Assembly: GCF_009735625.1 (NCBI RefSeq) | Contig: NZ_CP046244.1 | Coordinates: 3,174,909-3,238,908, forward strand | Length of the DNA stretch: 64,000 bases | Direction of reading: 5' to 3' | From: Moorella glycerini | GTDB taxonomy: Bacteria > Bacillota > DSM-521 > Neomoorellales > Neomoorellaceae | Shown: piece after piece, positions 40,993 through 49,842 of the stretch | Position numbering within the stretch: the stretch's first letter is position 1 | Layout: each line of letters opens with the position of its first letter | Made by a program: the position numbers and the translations under genes | Notes under the pieces: generated by a model | Database searches by the model: none | What the model was told of the DNA's origin: nothing | Seen by the model: the letters and a program-made list of their open reading frames with translations, nothing else

Positions 40993-41092
40993 TAAAAAGC
41001 TCCTACCGATCACTGGCCGCTTTCGGTAGGAGCTATTAGCTCATTGAGCATTAGGCGAGCTCCATCGCCGTTGGGGGGTAATTCGCCCCCCG
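40993..41092 (-). promoter_or_regulatory. Fluoride (crcB) riboswitch upstream of the CPA2 antiporter
   Basis: Reading leftward from 41069: GGCG-AUGGAGCU-CGCC, linker UAAU, hairpin GCUC-AAU-GAGC, then UAAUAGCUCCUACC. The loop GGAGCU complements AGCUCC; compared with the copy at 32050 the pseudoknot pair has changed together (U-A to C-G), supporting the structure. The strand AGCUCCUACC forms the 5' arm of an intrinsic terminator (AGCUCCUACCG...CGGUAGGAGCU followed by UUUUU at 40993-41034), so ligand binding should prevent termination. A GGGGGGCGAAUUACCCCCC hairpin (41072-41092) precedes the aptamer. Confidence 0.83.
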
Positions 41093-41190
41093 GTATTGTC
41101 TAAAGAATATTATAGCAGCGACATCTAATATTGCAAGTATTTTTTAGTCTAGTCTAGCGCAAGCTGCCCTGCGAGCATGAAGGTATTTGT

Positions 41191-42342
41191 TTAAGCCTGG
41201 TCCTGCAAAGGTATCGTGATGCTAATATGGGTACCTTTACCCGGGGCGGTGTTAATTTTCATCTCACCGTTTAAGAGCTGGACCCTCTCGCGGATGCCTA
41301 CCAGCCCGTAGCCATTACTCTCTTTATCGCCCTGGACAGAGTTTAGCTCAAATCCCTTGCCCATATCGCGGATCGAAATGGTAATCTTATCGGGCAGCAT
41401 CTCCATTTTAACCAGGGCGCTTTCGACCTGGGCGTGCTTTTTAATGTTATTAACCGCCTCTTGAATAATGCGAAAAAGGGCTGCCTCTATGGTGGTGTCC
41501 AGCCGGCGCTCCTGCCCGAAGAAAAGAAATTCAATTTCCAGGCCGTATTGTTCCTTATAAGTGGCAAAGTACCGTTTCAACGCCGGGGCCAGGCCCAGAT
41601 CGTCGAGGACCATGGGCCGCAGGTCAAAAATAATCTTGCGGACGTCCTGCAAGCTCAGCATGACGATATTTTGCAGGGCCAGCAATTCCTCCCTGATTTT
41701 ACCCGGATCTTTATCTAAAAGTTTCAGGCAGTACTCGGCCCGCATAACGATGTTGGCCATGGACTGGGCCGGGCCGTCGTGAATTTCCCGGGCAACGCGC
41801 TTGCGCTCTTCCTCCTGGGCCCGGATAATGCTGAGGGCCATCTGCTGTGTTTGCTGCAGTTCCCCAAGCTTTAAGCTCAAATCGTGGAGCCCGCCGTTTA
41901 AATAGGTTAGGACCACCCCTACCTGGGAAATTAACTTTTCTGCCCTCTGGATAGTTGTTTGTAAACGGCGGAGGCTCATTTCCAGGTGATTGCGCCGGTA
42001 TTGCAGCACCTTCTCCTTTTCCCTGAGCTTAATAAGTTCAATCTGCAAATTATAGGCCGTATCGTAGGCAGTTTTGATATCTCGCTCGGTATAGCGGTTA
42101 AAGTCTCTGCTTACCTCTGCCAAACGCAACCGGGCTCTTTTTTCCGCCCGCTCCAGCTTATCAACCTCCGTTATAATGGCGTTCAACTCATTCTTGACTG
42201 CTGTCAATTCACTACTAACCAGGTTCGCCTCAGTGCGTGTATTTTCAGCGATATCATAAATCTGAGCCTGACTGCGCTCAATGGCTTCGATAGTTTCTTT
42301 GACGATGCGATCCAGGGTACTGATGTCCAGCACCGGGCTCAC
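41191..42342 (-). CDS. Soluble DegS-type sensor histidine kinase
   Basis: A 383-residue protein without membrane segments. Residues 1-170 are a long coiled coil as in DegS. The HisKA_3 phosphoacceptor helix reads EEERKRVAREIHDGPAQSMA, with the histidine near residue 187. The HATPase part has EAVNNIKKHAQ (N box) and GYGLVGIRERVQLL with GKGTHISITIPL at the end. No DegU-like response regulator gene follows; the only receiver domain in the locus is fused to CpaE (47789-49009). It follows the HAMP protein by 15 bases, as the last gene of the Tad locus. Start GTG 42342 or GTG 42333. Confidence 0.87.
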   Translation of the reverse strand: MSPVLDISTLDRIVKETIEAIERSQAQIYDIAENTRTEANLVSSELTAVKNELNAIITEVDKLERAEKRARLRLAEVSRDFNRYTERDIKTAYDTAYNLQIELIKLREKEKVLQYRRNHLEMSLRRLQTTIQRAEKLISQVGVVLTYLNGGLHDLSLKLGELQQTQQMALSIIRAQEEERKRVAREIHDGPAQSMANIVMRAEYCLKLLDKDPGKIREELLALQNIVMLSLQDVRKIIFDLRPMVLDDLGLAPALKRYFATYKEQYGLEIEFLFFGQERRLDTTIEAALFRIIQEAVNNIKKHAQVESALVKMEMLPDKITISIRDMGKGFELNSVQGDKESNGYGLVGIRERVQLLNGEMKINTAPGKGTHISITIPLQDQA

Positions 42343-42357
42343 CTCGCACCAAAGGAT

Positions 42358-43974
42358 TTAAGTTTTATACTGCCAGGCTAAAGCTTTAAGGCGTTCGATC
42401 ATCCGTAATAGCTTTTTGGCCAGGGAATCAATTTCTTGCCAGTCGGCTAAGGGTAACTGGCCGTCACTGCTTAAGCTACCCTGTAACAATTTATTTAAGG
42501 CAGGGAGATAATCACCGAAATCCTTGGTTAAGGTATGGGAAGTAGTTGCCAACCATTCCAATTCCTCCCGGATTTCGAGTTCTACTTCTTTCTTTCCCTG
42601 GAGAATCTGCCTGAGCTCCACCCACGTCGTAGTGGAAGCAGCCAAATTGTCTTGTAACGCTCCGACCTGGAGCAGGCTTTTTTCCAGCGCCTCCCGGTTA
42701 GCTCTGCAAGCATCCATCAGCGCTATGAGTTCCAGCCTGAGATCTTTTAGATAAGTGTATGTATCTCGCAGTGCCTGGCTTAAGTTTTCGGCAGCGGTGG
42801 TTAACCCCTCATTCCCCGATTTTGCCGCCTCTAAGGCCACCTCGACCACGAAGGGAGCCAAATGCTCGCTAAGCGCCGCCAGGTTAGCAATACCCGCTGA
42901 CCAGAGCTCTCCCTTTTCCAAAAGTAATGCTTGTAATTTTTGGCTTTCAGCCAGTTCATGGTAAAAGTCGTTTAGTTTGCTGGTGGCTGTTCTAACAGCC
43001 GTGGCTCCCTTTTCAGCGGCCCCTAAAGCATTGTTGGTCAGAGTGAAACTCGCGTTTTGGCGCTCGCTGGTTTGCTGGAAGCGATTTACCAGTTGTTCTG
43101 CCAGGGAGGCTGACAGCGCCAAAGCCTTTAGCTGTTCCTCAGCATTTTCTTTCAGGTAAGCCAGGTTGCGGAGGAAACGGCTATTGGTGCGGCCTGCCGT
43201 TTGGAGGGAACTATGGAGTTGCTCCATTCCTTTCTGCACATCGGCAATACTTATTTTAACTGACTGGATTAAGTTGGCTAAATGAAAAGACATGGTGTTA
43301 AAGGAATTGGCGAGATCGCCCAATTCATCTCCACCCAAAACGTTTGCCCGGGAAGAAAAATCGCCGGCAGAAACCAGTTCTGCGGCAGCCGTTAACTCGG
43401 CTAAGGGTTTTTGCAGGATTCGCTTGGTAAGTATGGCTGCTAAAAAAATACCGGCCAGAACAGCGGCCAGGGCAAACAAGGCCCAATCAACAGCCATAGC
43501 TAAAGTGGAATTTTTTAATTGCGCCGGGTTAAGGCCTAAGCGGACATAACCAATAGTCTCGCCCCCAAAGGGCGTGATGGGAGCCGTGAATTCATTTGCG
43601 GCTGCCGCCGTATCGACGCCGGCTGTCTTCCCGCCAGCCGGAAAATTGTTAGTACTTGCGGCCAGCACCCTGCCGCTGGTATCAGTAACGACTACATAAT
43701 CTATGTTACCATACGAGTTGAGCTTGTGAACAATACCTGTTAAAAAATCAAGGTTTCCTGATAAAATATATTCGGCAGCAAACAGAGCTACTGTACGGGC
43801 AATTTCCTGGCCTTTCCCCTGGTATTCCCGGCGGATCAGGGCCTGTTCACGAAGAAAAAAAGAGGACCCGACCACGGGGATTATAAAGAGTAATAGTAAA
43901 CCCAAGGCTAGAGTTATTTTGTTGATAACCGAAATACGCCTGCTGCCAATAGCTAAGTTAATTCCTTTAAACAT
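42358..43974 (-). CDS. HAMP-domain membrane sensor with degenerate chemoreceptor-like signalling region
   Basis: About 538 residues from ATG 43974 (GGGAGGAG upstream). One membrane helix near 17-40, an extracytoplasmic segment of about 120 residues with a PAS/Cache-like look (YGNIDYVVVTDTSGRVLAAS), a second membrane helix near 160-182, then a HAMP domain (LAELTAAAELVSAGDFSSRA). The long cytoplasmic coiled coil has no kinase domain; near 380 it contains VALEAAKSGNEGLTTAAENL, which recalls the hairpin tip of methyl-accepting proteins (IEAARAGExGRGFAVVAxEV) but with key residues changed. It may pass signals to the adjoining soluble kinase. It overlaps the DUF192 gene by 8 bases. Confidence 0.8.
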   Translation of the reverse strand: MFKGINLAIGSRRISVINKITLALGLLLLFIIPVVGSSFFLREQALIRREYQGKGQEIARTVALFAAEYILSGNLDFLTGIVHKLNSYGNIDYVVVTDTSGRVLAASTNNFPAGGKTAGVDTAAAANEFTAPITPFGGETIGYVRLGLNPAQLKNSTLAMAVDWALFALAAVLAGIFLAAILTKRILQKPLAELTAAAELVSAGDFSSRANVLGGDELGDLANSFNTMSFHLANLIQSVKISIADVQKGMEQLHSSLQTAGRTNSRFLRNLAYLKENAEEQLKALALSASLAEQLVNRFQQTSERQNASFTLTNNALGAAEKGATAVRTATSKLNDFYHELAESQKLQALLLEKGELWSAGIANLAALSEHLAPFVVEVALEAAKSGNEGLTTAAENLSQALRDTYTYLKDLRLELIALMDACRANREALEKSLLQVGALQDNLAASTTTWVELRQILQGKKEVELEIREELEWLATTSHTLTKDFGDYLPALNKLLQGSLSSDGQLPLADWQEIDSLAKKLLRMIERLKALAWQYKT

Positions 43975-44338
43975 ACGGCTCCTCCCTATCATCAAACACT
44001 AACCTGTCACCCATTCTGGTGTTAGTTTGCTTAAGCCGCCCCGCCGGTAGTTCCACCACCAGCCTGGAGCGACGGATGAGGGGACTAAAGCGAAACGGCC
44101 GCAAATTGGCCAGGGTAAAAAGAACCTGGCCATCGGCAGCGACAAAGAGCACGTCCAGGGGAAATTTAAGAAAACAAGTATGGATTGCCTGGCAGGGTAA
44201 CAAAACTAAAGCTTCCTCCTCACCCACTGCCGGGCGCCCCATCCACCCTAACAAGCGCTCGTAAAAGGTGCGGGCCAGGCGAACTTCTTTGGCCAGCACG
44301 ACCTGTTTGGTAACGTTAAATATAATTATTTTAATCAC
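43967..44338 (-). CDS. DUF192 protein
   Basis: A 123-residue protein with DUF192 features: RTFYERLLGWMGRP, the strand LLPCQAIHTCFLKFPLDVLF and PAGRLKQTNTRMGDRL. The fold is a small beta-barrel of unknown biochemical role, often encoded with Tad pilus genes. Located 34 bases after tadC. Confidence 0.88.
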   Translation of the reverse strand: MIKIIIFNVTKQVVLAKEVRLARTFYERLLGWMGRPAVGEEEALVLLPCQAIHTCFLKFPLDVLFVAADGQVLFTLANLRPFRFSPLIRRSRLVVELPAGRLKQTNTRMGDRLVFDDREEPYV

Positions 44339-44372
44339 CCCATATCCGGCTAGACCGCCCGTTTAAACACCC

Positions 44373-45305
44373 TTACTTAATAAAATACTTCGTAATCTGA
44401 ATTACTGCCGGGCCCAACAAAACTACAAAAATGGCCGGGAAGATGAAAAAGACCATGGGAATCAGCATTTTTACCGGCGCTTTCATAGCCAGTTCTTCAG
44501 CCCGCTGGCGGCGTTTAAGGCGAATTTGTTCCGCCTGCAACCGGAGGACGTTACCGATGCTTAAGCCCAGCTGGTCGGCAAGGATTACTGCGCCTGTAAA
44601 AGAAGCCAGATCTTGTACCCCGGTACGACCTGACAAATCGCGCAGGGCTTCGGCCCTGGGCTTACCCATTCTTATCTCCTGCAAAGTAAGGCCAAATTCC
44701 TCCGCCAGGGGACCTTTGCTTTTCTCCACTACCTTAAGTAAAGCGCCGTCAAAACCGAGGCCGGCCTCAACACTTACCGTCAAAAGGTCCAAAACGTCAG
44801 GCAGGCTCTTTTCTATTGCCTGCTGTCGCTGCCGGCCTTTGACTTGCAGGTAAAAATCCGGTCCATACCAACCGGCCAGCAGCCCCAGCAAACTAAGGAT
44901 AAATATACTCTGAACCTGTTGTACCAAACTCGTTCCTGCTAACGCGCCCAAAACAGCTGCCAACCCGCCGGCTAAGTATTTTATCACCAGGAGTTCCCGG
45001 GGCGCTATTTTACTTTGGAGATTGGCGTAATTTATCCTGCGGCCCAGTTCGGCTTCTTTTTCGGCCGGTAACATTTTGATCAATTTTTGGCTCCACATGC
45101 CGAGTATGGGCTTGATAGCGCGTTGGTAGAAAGGGGCTTTGAGTTCCCGTTCCCTTACCGTAGAAACCGGCTGGCTGCCCAACACCTCGCTTATCCGCCG
45201 GGTCTTCCTTGGGTTGGCTCGGGTAAGTTGCTGGTAAAGCATGACGGCTAGCAGAAAAAATAGCCCAAAAACCGCTACGGCAATGACCAAAGGCATATGC
45301 GCCAC
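44373..45305 (-). CDS. tadC: Tad pilus inner-membrane platform protein TadC
   Basis: A 310-residue T2SSF-domain protein with membrane helices near the N-terminus, residues 110-150 and the C-terminus, and the conserved segment SLPDVLDLLTVSVEAGLGFD then ALRDLSGRTGVQDLASFTGA. TadB and TadC form the platform for the CpaF motor. It starts 2 bases after tadB, and upstream and downstream genes are all in the same direction. Confidence 0.92.
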   Translation of the reverse strand: MAHMPLVIAVAVFGLFFLLAVMLYQQLTRANPRKTRRISEVLGSQPVSTVRERELKAPFYQRAIKPILGMWSQKLIKMLPAEKEAELGRRINYANLQSKIAPRELLVIKYLAGGLAAVLGALAGTSLVQQVQSIFILSLLGLLAGWYGPDFYLQVKGRQRQQAIEKSLPDVLDLLTVSVEAGLGFDGALLKVVEKSKGPLAEEFGLTLQEIRMGKPRAEALRDLSGRTGVQDLASFTGAVILADQLGLSIGNVLRLQAEQIRLKRRQRAEELAMKAPVKMLIPMVFFIFPAIFVVLLGPAVIQITKYFIK

Positions 45306-45307
45306 CC

Positions 45308-46279
45308 CTAAACTTCAATACTAATGATCCTACGAATTATGATAACGCCCATGAGCTGCGCCAGCACGGCACTAAGTAGCATGATGACGCCGGTTCTGGT
45401 GGTAAAAAGAAGGCTTAAATAGCCGGGATTTAGTAAGTAGATAACTGTGGTAAGGACAACGGGTAATAAACCGATAATCAGGCCCGATATCCTTCCCTGG
45501 GCGGTCAGGGTTTTAATCTCACCTTTGATGCGTACACGCTCCTTGATGGTATGGGCGATATTATCCAGGATTTCAGCCAGGTTGCCGCCTACCTGGCGCT
45601 GGATTAGGACCGCCGTGATTACCAGGTCCAAATCGTCGCTTTTTACTCGTTCTGTAAGGCCGAGCAGCGCTGTTTCGGTAGAACTGCCCCAATTCATCTC
45701 TAATAACGTTATACCAAATTCCTTAGCAATGGGATCGGGCATTTCCCGTCGCACCATGTCCATGGCCTGCAAAAAGCTAAAACCAGACCGTAAGGCGTTG
45801 GCCATAATCACCAGGGCATCACCAATTTGACCGTTAAATTTAATCCGGCGTTTATTTTGTTTGACCCGCACGGCAAAAAAGGGCAGGTACCCGCCCAAGC
45901 ATGCCGCCGTTATCGCGAAAGGCAAGTTATTTGTAAAAAAGAAAGATATAATCCCCAGTCCTAAAAGCAATAAAAAAGTTAATCCCAGGAATTCCTCCCC
46001 TTTAAGGAGGACATCCGCCCTGGTAAGTTCCTCCTCCAGCTTAGTCTTCAAGCCCCTGGCTCCCAGTATTTTCCCGATTAATTCCAAAGCTTTACGGCTA
46101 GCTTTACCTTTCTTGCCCTGAAAGTTGCTCCAAACCCTCGGCCTTTGCTTACCTAAAATTTTTTCCAGCTGTGCTGTCACTAGCACCTGCTCCTGGTACC
46201 GTAATCCGGTTAAGTAAAAGGTCAAAAGAAACATTGCCAGGAAAACCATAACTGCAGTTACGACTGGTACCGTCAACAA
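45308..46279 (-). CDS. tadB: Tad pilus inner-membrane platform protein TadB
   Basis: A 323-residue T2SSF-domain protein: N-terminal helix, two central helices near 90-135, the family segment QIGDALVIMANALRSGFSFL then LVITAVLIQRQVGGNLAEIL, and a C-terminal helix. It is 9 bases downstream of the CpaF gene. Confidence 0.92.
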   Translation of the reverse strand: MLTVPVVTAVMVFLAMFLLTFYLTGLRYQEQVLVTAQLEKILGKQRPRVWSNFQGKKGKASRKALELIGKILGARGLKTKLEEELTRADVLLKGEEFLGLTFLLLLGLGIISFFFTNNLPFAITAACLGGYLPFFAVRVKQNKRRIKFNGQIGDALVIMANALRSGFSFLQAMDMVRREMPDPIAKEFGITLLEMNWGSSTETALLGLTERVKSDDLDLVITAVLIQRQVGGNLAEILDNIAHTIKERVRIKGEIKTLTAQGRISGLIIGLLPVVLTTVIYLLNPGYLSLLFTTRTGVIMLLSAVLAQLMGVIIIRRIISIEV

Positions 46280-46288
46280 TCTCCCCTC

Positions 46289-47647
46289 CTAAAGAATTGA
46301 CGAGCTGAAAATCTCAGGAGGCAAAACAATGCCGTTAGCTTCTAACTTACTTAAAAATTTGGGTCTAATCCCGGTGGCTAAAAAGCGCCCTTTTACCTTA
46401 CCTCCCTGGTCATAGCCTTCCTGCCGGAAAAGAAAAATGTCCTGCAGGGTAATAATCTCCCCCTCCATACCCTGCACTTCGGTAAGGTGGGTAATCTTAC
46501 GGGAACCGTCTTTGAGGCGACTCTGGTGGATGATCAGATCAATAGCCGAAGCTATTTGCTCCCGGATGGCCCTGACCGGCAAGTCCATTCCGGCCATGAG
46601 AACCATGGTCTCCAACCGGGAGAGCATATCCCGGGGTGAATTGGCATGACCGGTTGTTAAGGACCCGTCATGGCCGGTATTCATGGCCTGGAGCATATCC
46701 AAGGCTTCGCCGCTCCGTACCTCGCCAACTACAATGCGATCGGGACGCATCCGCAGGGCATTCCTCACCAGGTCACGGATGGTGATGGCTCCCCGGCCTT
46801 CAATATTTGGCGGCCGACTTTCCAGGGTAATTACATGTTCCTGGCGTAACTGGAGTTCGGCGGCGTCTTCAATGGTAACTATCCTTTCGTCACCGGGTAT
46901 AAAGGAAGAAAGGATATTTAAGGTGGTTGTTTTACCGCTGCCAGTACCGCCGGATACGATGATATTTAGCCGGCCTTTAACGCACATTTCCAAGAACTTG
47001 GCTATCTCTGGCGTTAAAGTGCCTAATTGAATTAGATCCTCAATAGTTAAAGGATCTTTAAAAAACTTGCGAATGGTAATGGTGGGCCCGTTTAAGGCCA
47101 CCGGCGGAATGATAGCGTTAACCCTCGAACCGTCCGGTAAGCGGGCATCGACCATGGGCATACTCTCATCAATTCGCCGCCCGAGAGGAGCAACAATTTT
47201 TTCGATAATGTGCATGACATGGGCATTATCGCGAAACCTAACGTCAGTGAGCTGTAATTTACCCCTACGCTCCACATACACTTTTTGCGGCCCGTTGACC
47301 ATGACCTCGGAAATTTCCGGGTCATTTAAAAGGGGAGTAATGGGGCCAAAAGCAACCGCATCATCGGTAATTTCCCGCGCCAGGCGCTGGCGTTCTGCCC
47401 GCGGCAGGGGGTCCCCTTGATCGGCCAAAATCTCTAGAACCCGTTGTTCAATCTTAGCAGCTAACTCCCCGCCTTCATTGTCGTCTTCTAAGGCTTGTGC
47501 TTTCAATTCATCAATTATTTTCTTGTGCACCAGAAGTTTTAGCTGGGCGTAGGGGTCTTTATTAACCGGGAAATTCATTCTTTCCCGCCTGTTGCCGTTT
47601 TCCCTGGCATCCTCTATTTGTTGCTCTAAGCGGGCTAATAGGGACAT
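46289..47647 (-). CDS. cpaF: Tad pilus motor ATPase CpaF/TadA
   Basis: About 452 residues from ATG 47647 (GGGAGG upstream). A secretion ATPase of the VirB11/CpaF type: Walker A IVSGGTGSGKTTTLNILSSF near 227-246, the Asp box ERIVTIEDAAELQL, Walker B MRPDRIVVGEVRSGEALDML and the His box TGHDGSLTTGHANSPRDMLS. It powers Flp pilus assembly at the inner face of the membrane. Located 141 bases after the CpaE gene. Confidence 0.95.
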   Translation of the reverse strand: MSLLARLEQQIEDARENGNRRERMNFPVNKDPYAQLKLLVHKKIIDELKAQALEDDNEGGELAAKIEQRVLEILADQGDPLPRAERQRLAREITDDAVAFGPITPLLNDPEISEVMVNGPQKVYVERRGKLQLTDVRFRDNAHVMHIIEKIVAPLGRRIDESMPMVDARLPDGSRVNAIIPPVALNGPTITIRKFFKDPLTIEDLIQLGTLTPEIAKFLEMCVKGRLNIIVSGGTGSGKTTTLNILSSFIPGDERIVTIEDAAELQLRQEHVITLESRPPNIEGRGAITIRDLVRNALRMRPDRIVVGEVRSGEALDMLQAMNTGHDGSLTTGHANSPRDMLSRLETMVLMAGMDLPVRAIREQIASAIDLIIHQSRLKDGSRKITHLTEVQGMEGEIITLQDIFLFRQEGYDQGGKVKGRFLATGIRPKFLSKLEANGIVLPPEIFSSSIL

Positions 47648-47788
47648 GGGCTTAACCTCCCTAAAACCAGGTATAAACATGACGCTAAGAACCTTAAAAA
47701 CCGGGCTTTAGTGCTTACTCCTACCTGGTCCTTCCAGGGTTTAAGGAAGGATTAGGTGGGAGAGTTAAAACAGGGTACCGGGAAAGGG

Positions 47789-49009
47789 TTAAAGCAGCTT
47801 ACTTAGAAAGAAGAATCTTTTTTGCCTGCCTTTAATACGCTTACCCATTGCCGCAGGCATAAAATTTTCCGCTAATTCTTTAATCCTTTGGGCTATGACG
47901 CTCCCCGGGTGGGTCAGGACAAATGGATGACCCCGGTTAACTGAGGCAAGCACCATTTTTTCTGCTTGGGGTAATATTGCCAGGGGCGTAACGCCAAGAC
48001 TTTGCTTGATTTCAGCCAGGGAGATGCCGTTTCCCAGGGTGGATTTGTTAAGCACCGCTTTAACCTTGCTAGCCTGATTTAAGCGTTCCAGTACTTCCAG
48101 ATCTGTCTTGGCACATTTCAGTGCCGGCAAATCAGGTGTAAAAATAAGCAAAATATCGTCGGCTAAATCCAGGGCGCTTAAGGTTAAGTCATTGAAAGCA
48201 GGAGCAGTGTCTACAACTATATATGCGTAGTTACCCTTCAATAGTTTAAGAATGGCTTCTATATCCTTAACCGCCACAACTTCTGCCTGTTCCGGCTTTA
48301 ATGGTGCCGGCAAAACCTTAAGCCCTGAGAGGTGAGGATAAAGATAGTTGTCTACCAGGGAAATCTCACCGCGATCTTCTTCCTGAACCAGCTCAGCAAT
48401 GGTACCCTGGGGAAGAATATTAAGCATTAAGGCCACATTGCCGCTTTGCAGGTTTAAGTCGACCAGGGCAACGTTTTGCCTCGTCTCCCGGGCCAAGCTG
48501 ACGGCCAGATTGCAGGCTAAGGTGGTCTTGCCAACTCCACCTTTACTGGAAAACACGACGAGCATCCGATTGGCCGGTGCCGTTGTCTGGGGAGCTTCCT
48601 TAGGCGCCGGAGCCCTCAGTTGCAATATTTGCTGTTTCTGGGTTCGCCCGACGCGACGAATAGTTTCGGCTAAATCACTGCTGGTGAAAGGCTTTACCAG
48701 GTAATCCCTGGCACCGGCGGCCATGGCCTTGCGCAGGTATTCCGACTCCTTTTGGATGGAAATGATGACCACCGCCGTTTCAGGCACCCGGCTGGTAATG
48801 GCTTCGGAGGCGGCAATACCGTCCATACCGGGCATATTGATATCCATTAGAACCACATCAGGCCGCAGGGCCTCGACGGCACGAATGGCCTCTTCACCGT
48901 CACTGGCTTCACCGATCACTTTGATATCTTCTTCGAAATAAAGTAGACGCTTAATATCTTCCCGGGTGGTAGAGATATCGTCGACTATTAAAACGCTGGT
49001 CTGGCTCAT
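47789..49009 (-). CDS. cpaE: CpaE-like protein: receiver domain fused to a ParA/MinD-type ATPase
   Basis: About 406 residues from ATG 49009 (GGAGGGG upstream). Residues 1-120 form a complete receiver domain: DD near 10-11, phosphoacceptor Asp55 in VVLMDINMPGMDG and Lys106 in DYLVKPF. Residues about 150-390 form a ParA/MinD ATPase with the deviant Walker A SSKGGVGKTTLACNLAVSL. CpaE positions pilus machinery; many homologues have a degenerate receiver, whereas all phosphorylation residues appear intact here, so it may be the output of the histidine kinase at 41191. Confidence 0.92.
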   Translation of the reverse strand: MSQTSVLIVDDISTTREDIKRLLYFEEDIKVIGEASDGEEAIRAVEALRPDVVLMDINMPGMDGIAASEAITSRVPETAVVIISIQKESEYLRKAMAAGARDYLVKPFTSSDLAETIRRVGRTQKQQILQLRAPAPKEAPQTTAPANRMLVVFSSKGGVGKTTLACNLAVSLARETRQNVALVDLNLQSGNVALMLNILPQGTIAELVQEEDRGEISLVDNYLYPHLSGLKVLPAPLKPEQAEVVAVKDIEAILKLLKGNYAYIVVDTAPAFNDLTLSALDLADDILLIFTPDLPALKCAKTDLEVLERLNQASKVKAVLNKSTLGNGISLAEIKQSLGVTPLAILPQAEKMVLASVNRGHPFVLTHPGSVIAQRIKELAENFMPAAMGKRIKGRQKRFFFLSKLL

Positions 49010-49097
49010 ATAAACCCCTCCGCAAACTTGCATCCCTATTACCTGAGACTACTGTTAGCCGCAATTGCTGTTTGGTAATAGGTTTACCTGCCGGCTC

Positions 49098-49832
49098 TTA
49101 ACGTACTAGCTGCGGTATTTTTATTGATGGCAGGGTAATAATGTCCTGGTCAGCAGGTGCCCTTAAGAGCAGTCTAATGCTGCCTTTTTCCGAGCAGAGA
49201 ACTATAGGTTGTGCTTGCTCAGGAGTCACCATTAGCGTCACATTGCGGTAACCAATTTGCTTTTTTCCGTCAGCAACCGGCTGGCCAGGAGCGGCCAGGG
49301 TCTGATCTACGGAGAGCACTTCTACGTTTTGGACCAGTAAGGAGGTAAGGCCGGCTTTCTCCTGACCGGCTGCCGCCGGCAAATCAAAGGTCCCCAGGAC
49401 ATCGACCCGATCCCCGGGGCGCAACAAGCCGGCCAAACCGGAAACATCATTTACGGCCACCGTTATAGCCCTCTTACCGGGGCTTATAAGAAAAGCTAGA
49501 CCGTCGGCAGCATCTTTGCCGCTGGCCAGTTTTTCAAGGCGCAGTATCTCCCCGGGTAGGATCTCCGACTTAACCGTCTTGCCCAGGGCTTCCTTGGGTT
49601 CCGTAATGGCCTTGGCACTGATATATTGGGCTGGCAGTTCTTTGACTTCGATCATCTGGGTGGTGATTGGCGTCCTGGCCGGAATCCGCACCCGCGCCAC
49701 CACCACCTGGATAAAATCTCCCTTTTGCTGATAAGTCTTTTTCAAGTTATCCAGATAATAGTAAACCAAAACAGCTGCCACCAAGGCCGTCACTAAAGAT
49801 AAGACCAAAAGCAATTTGTTGCGCATGGGCAC
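49098..49832 (-). CDS. cpaB: Tad pilus assembly protein CpaB/RcpC
   Basis: A 244-residue protein: N-terminal membrane anchor (KLLLVLSLVTALVAAVLVYY), then a SAF/AFP-like domain (VVVARVRIPARTPITTQMIE) and the CpaB segment GKRAITVAVNDVSGLAGLLR followed by PGDRVDVLGTFDL. In Gram-negatives it acts at the secretin; here, with no visible secretin gene, it probably acts in the envelope of a monoderm or atypical cell. Confidence 0.92.
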   Translation of the reverse strand: MPMRNKLLLVLSLVTALVAAVLVYYYLDNLKKTYQQKGDFIQVVVARVRIPARTPITTQMIEVKELPAQYISAKAITEPKEALGKTVKSEILPGEILRLEKLASGKDAADGLAFLISPGKRAITVAVNDVSGLAGLLRPGDRVDVLGTFDLPAAAGQEKAGLTSLLVQNVEVLSVDQTLAAPGQPVADGKKQIGYRNVTLMVTPEQAQPIVLCSEKGSIRLLLRAPADQDIITLPSIKIPQLVR

Positions 49833-49842
49833 ACCTCTTTAG

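Noticed and set aside
40993-41092. T-box or SAM-type leader before the CPA2 antiporter.
   Set aside because: No T-box AGGGUGGNACCGCG-type sequence or SAM kink-turn motif; the aptamer fits the fluoride fold with its loop-tail pairing instead.
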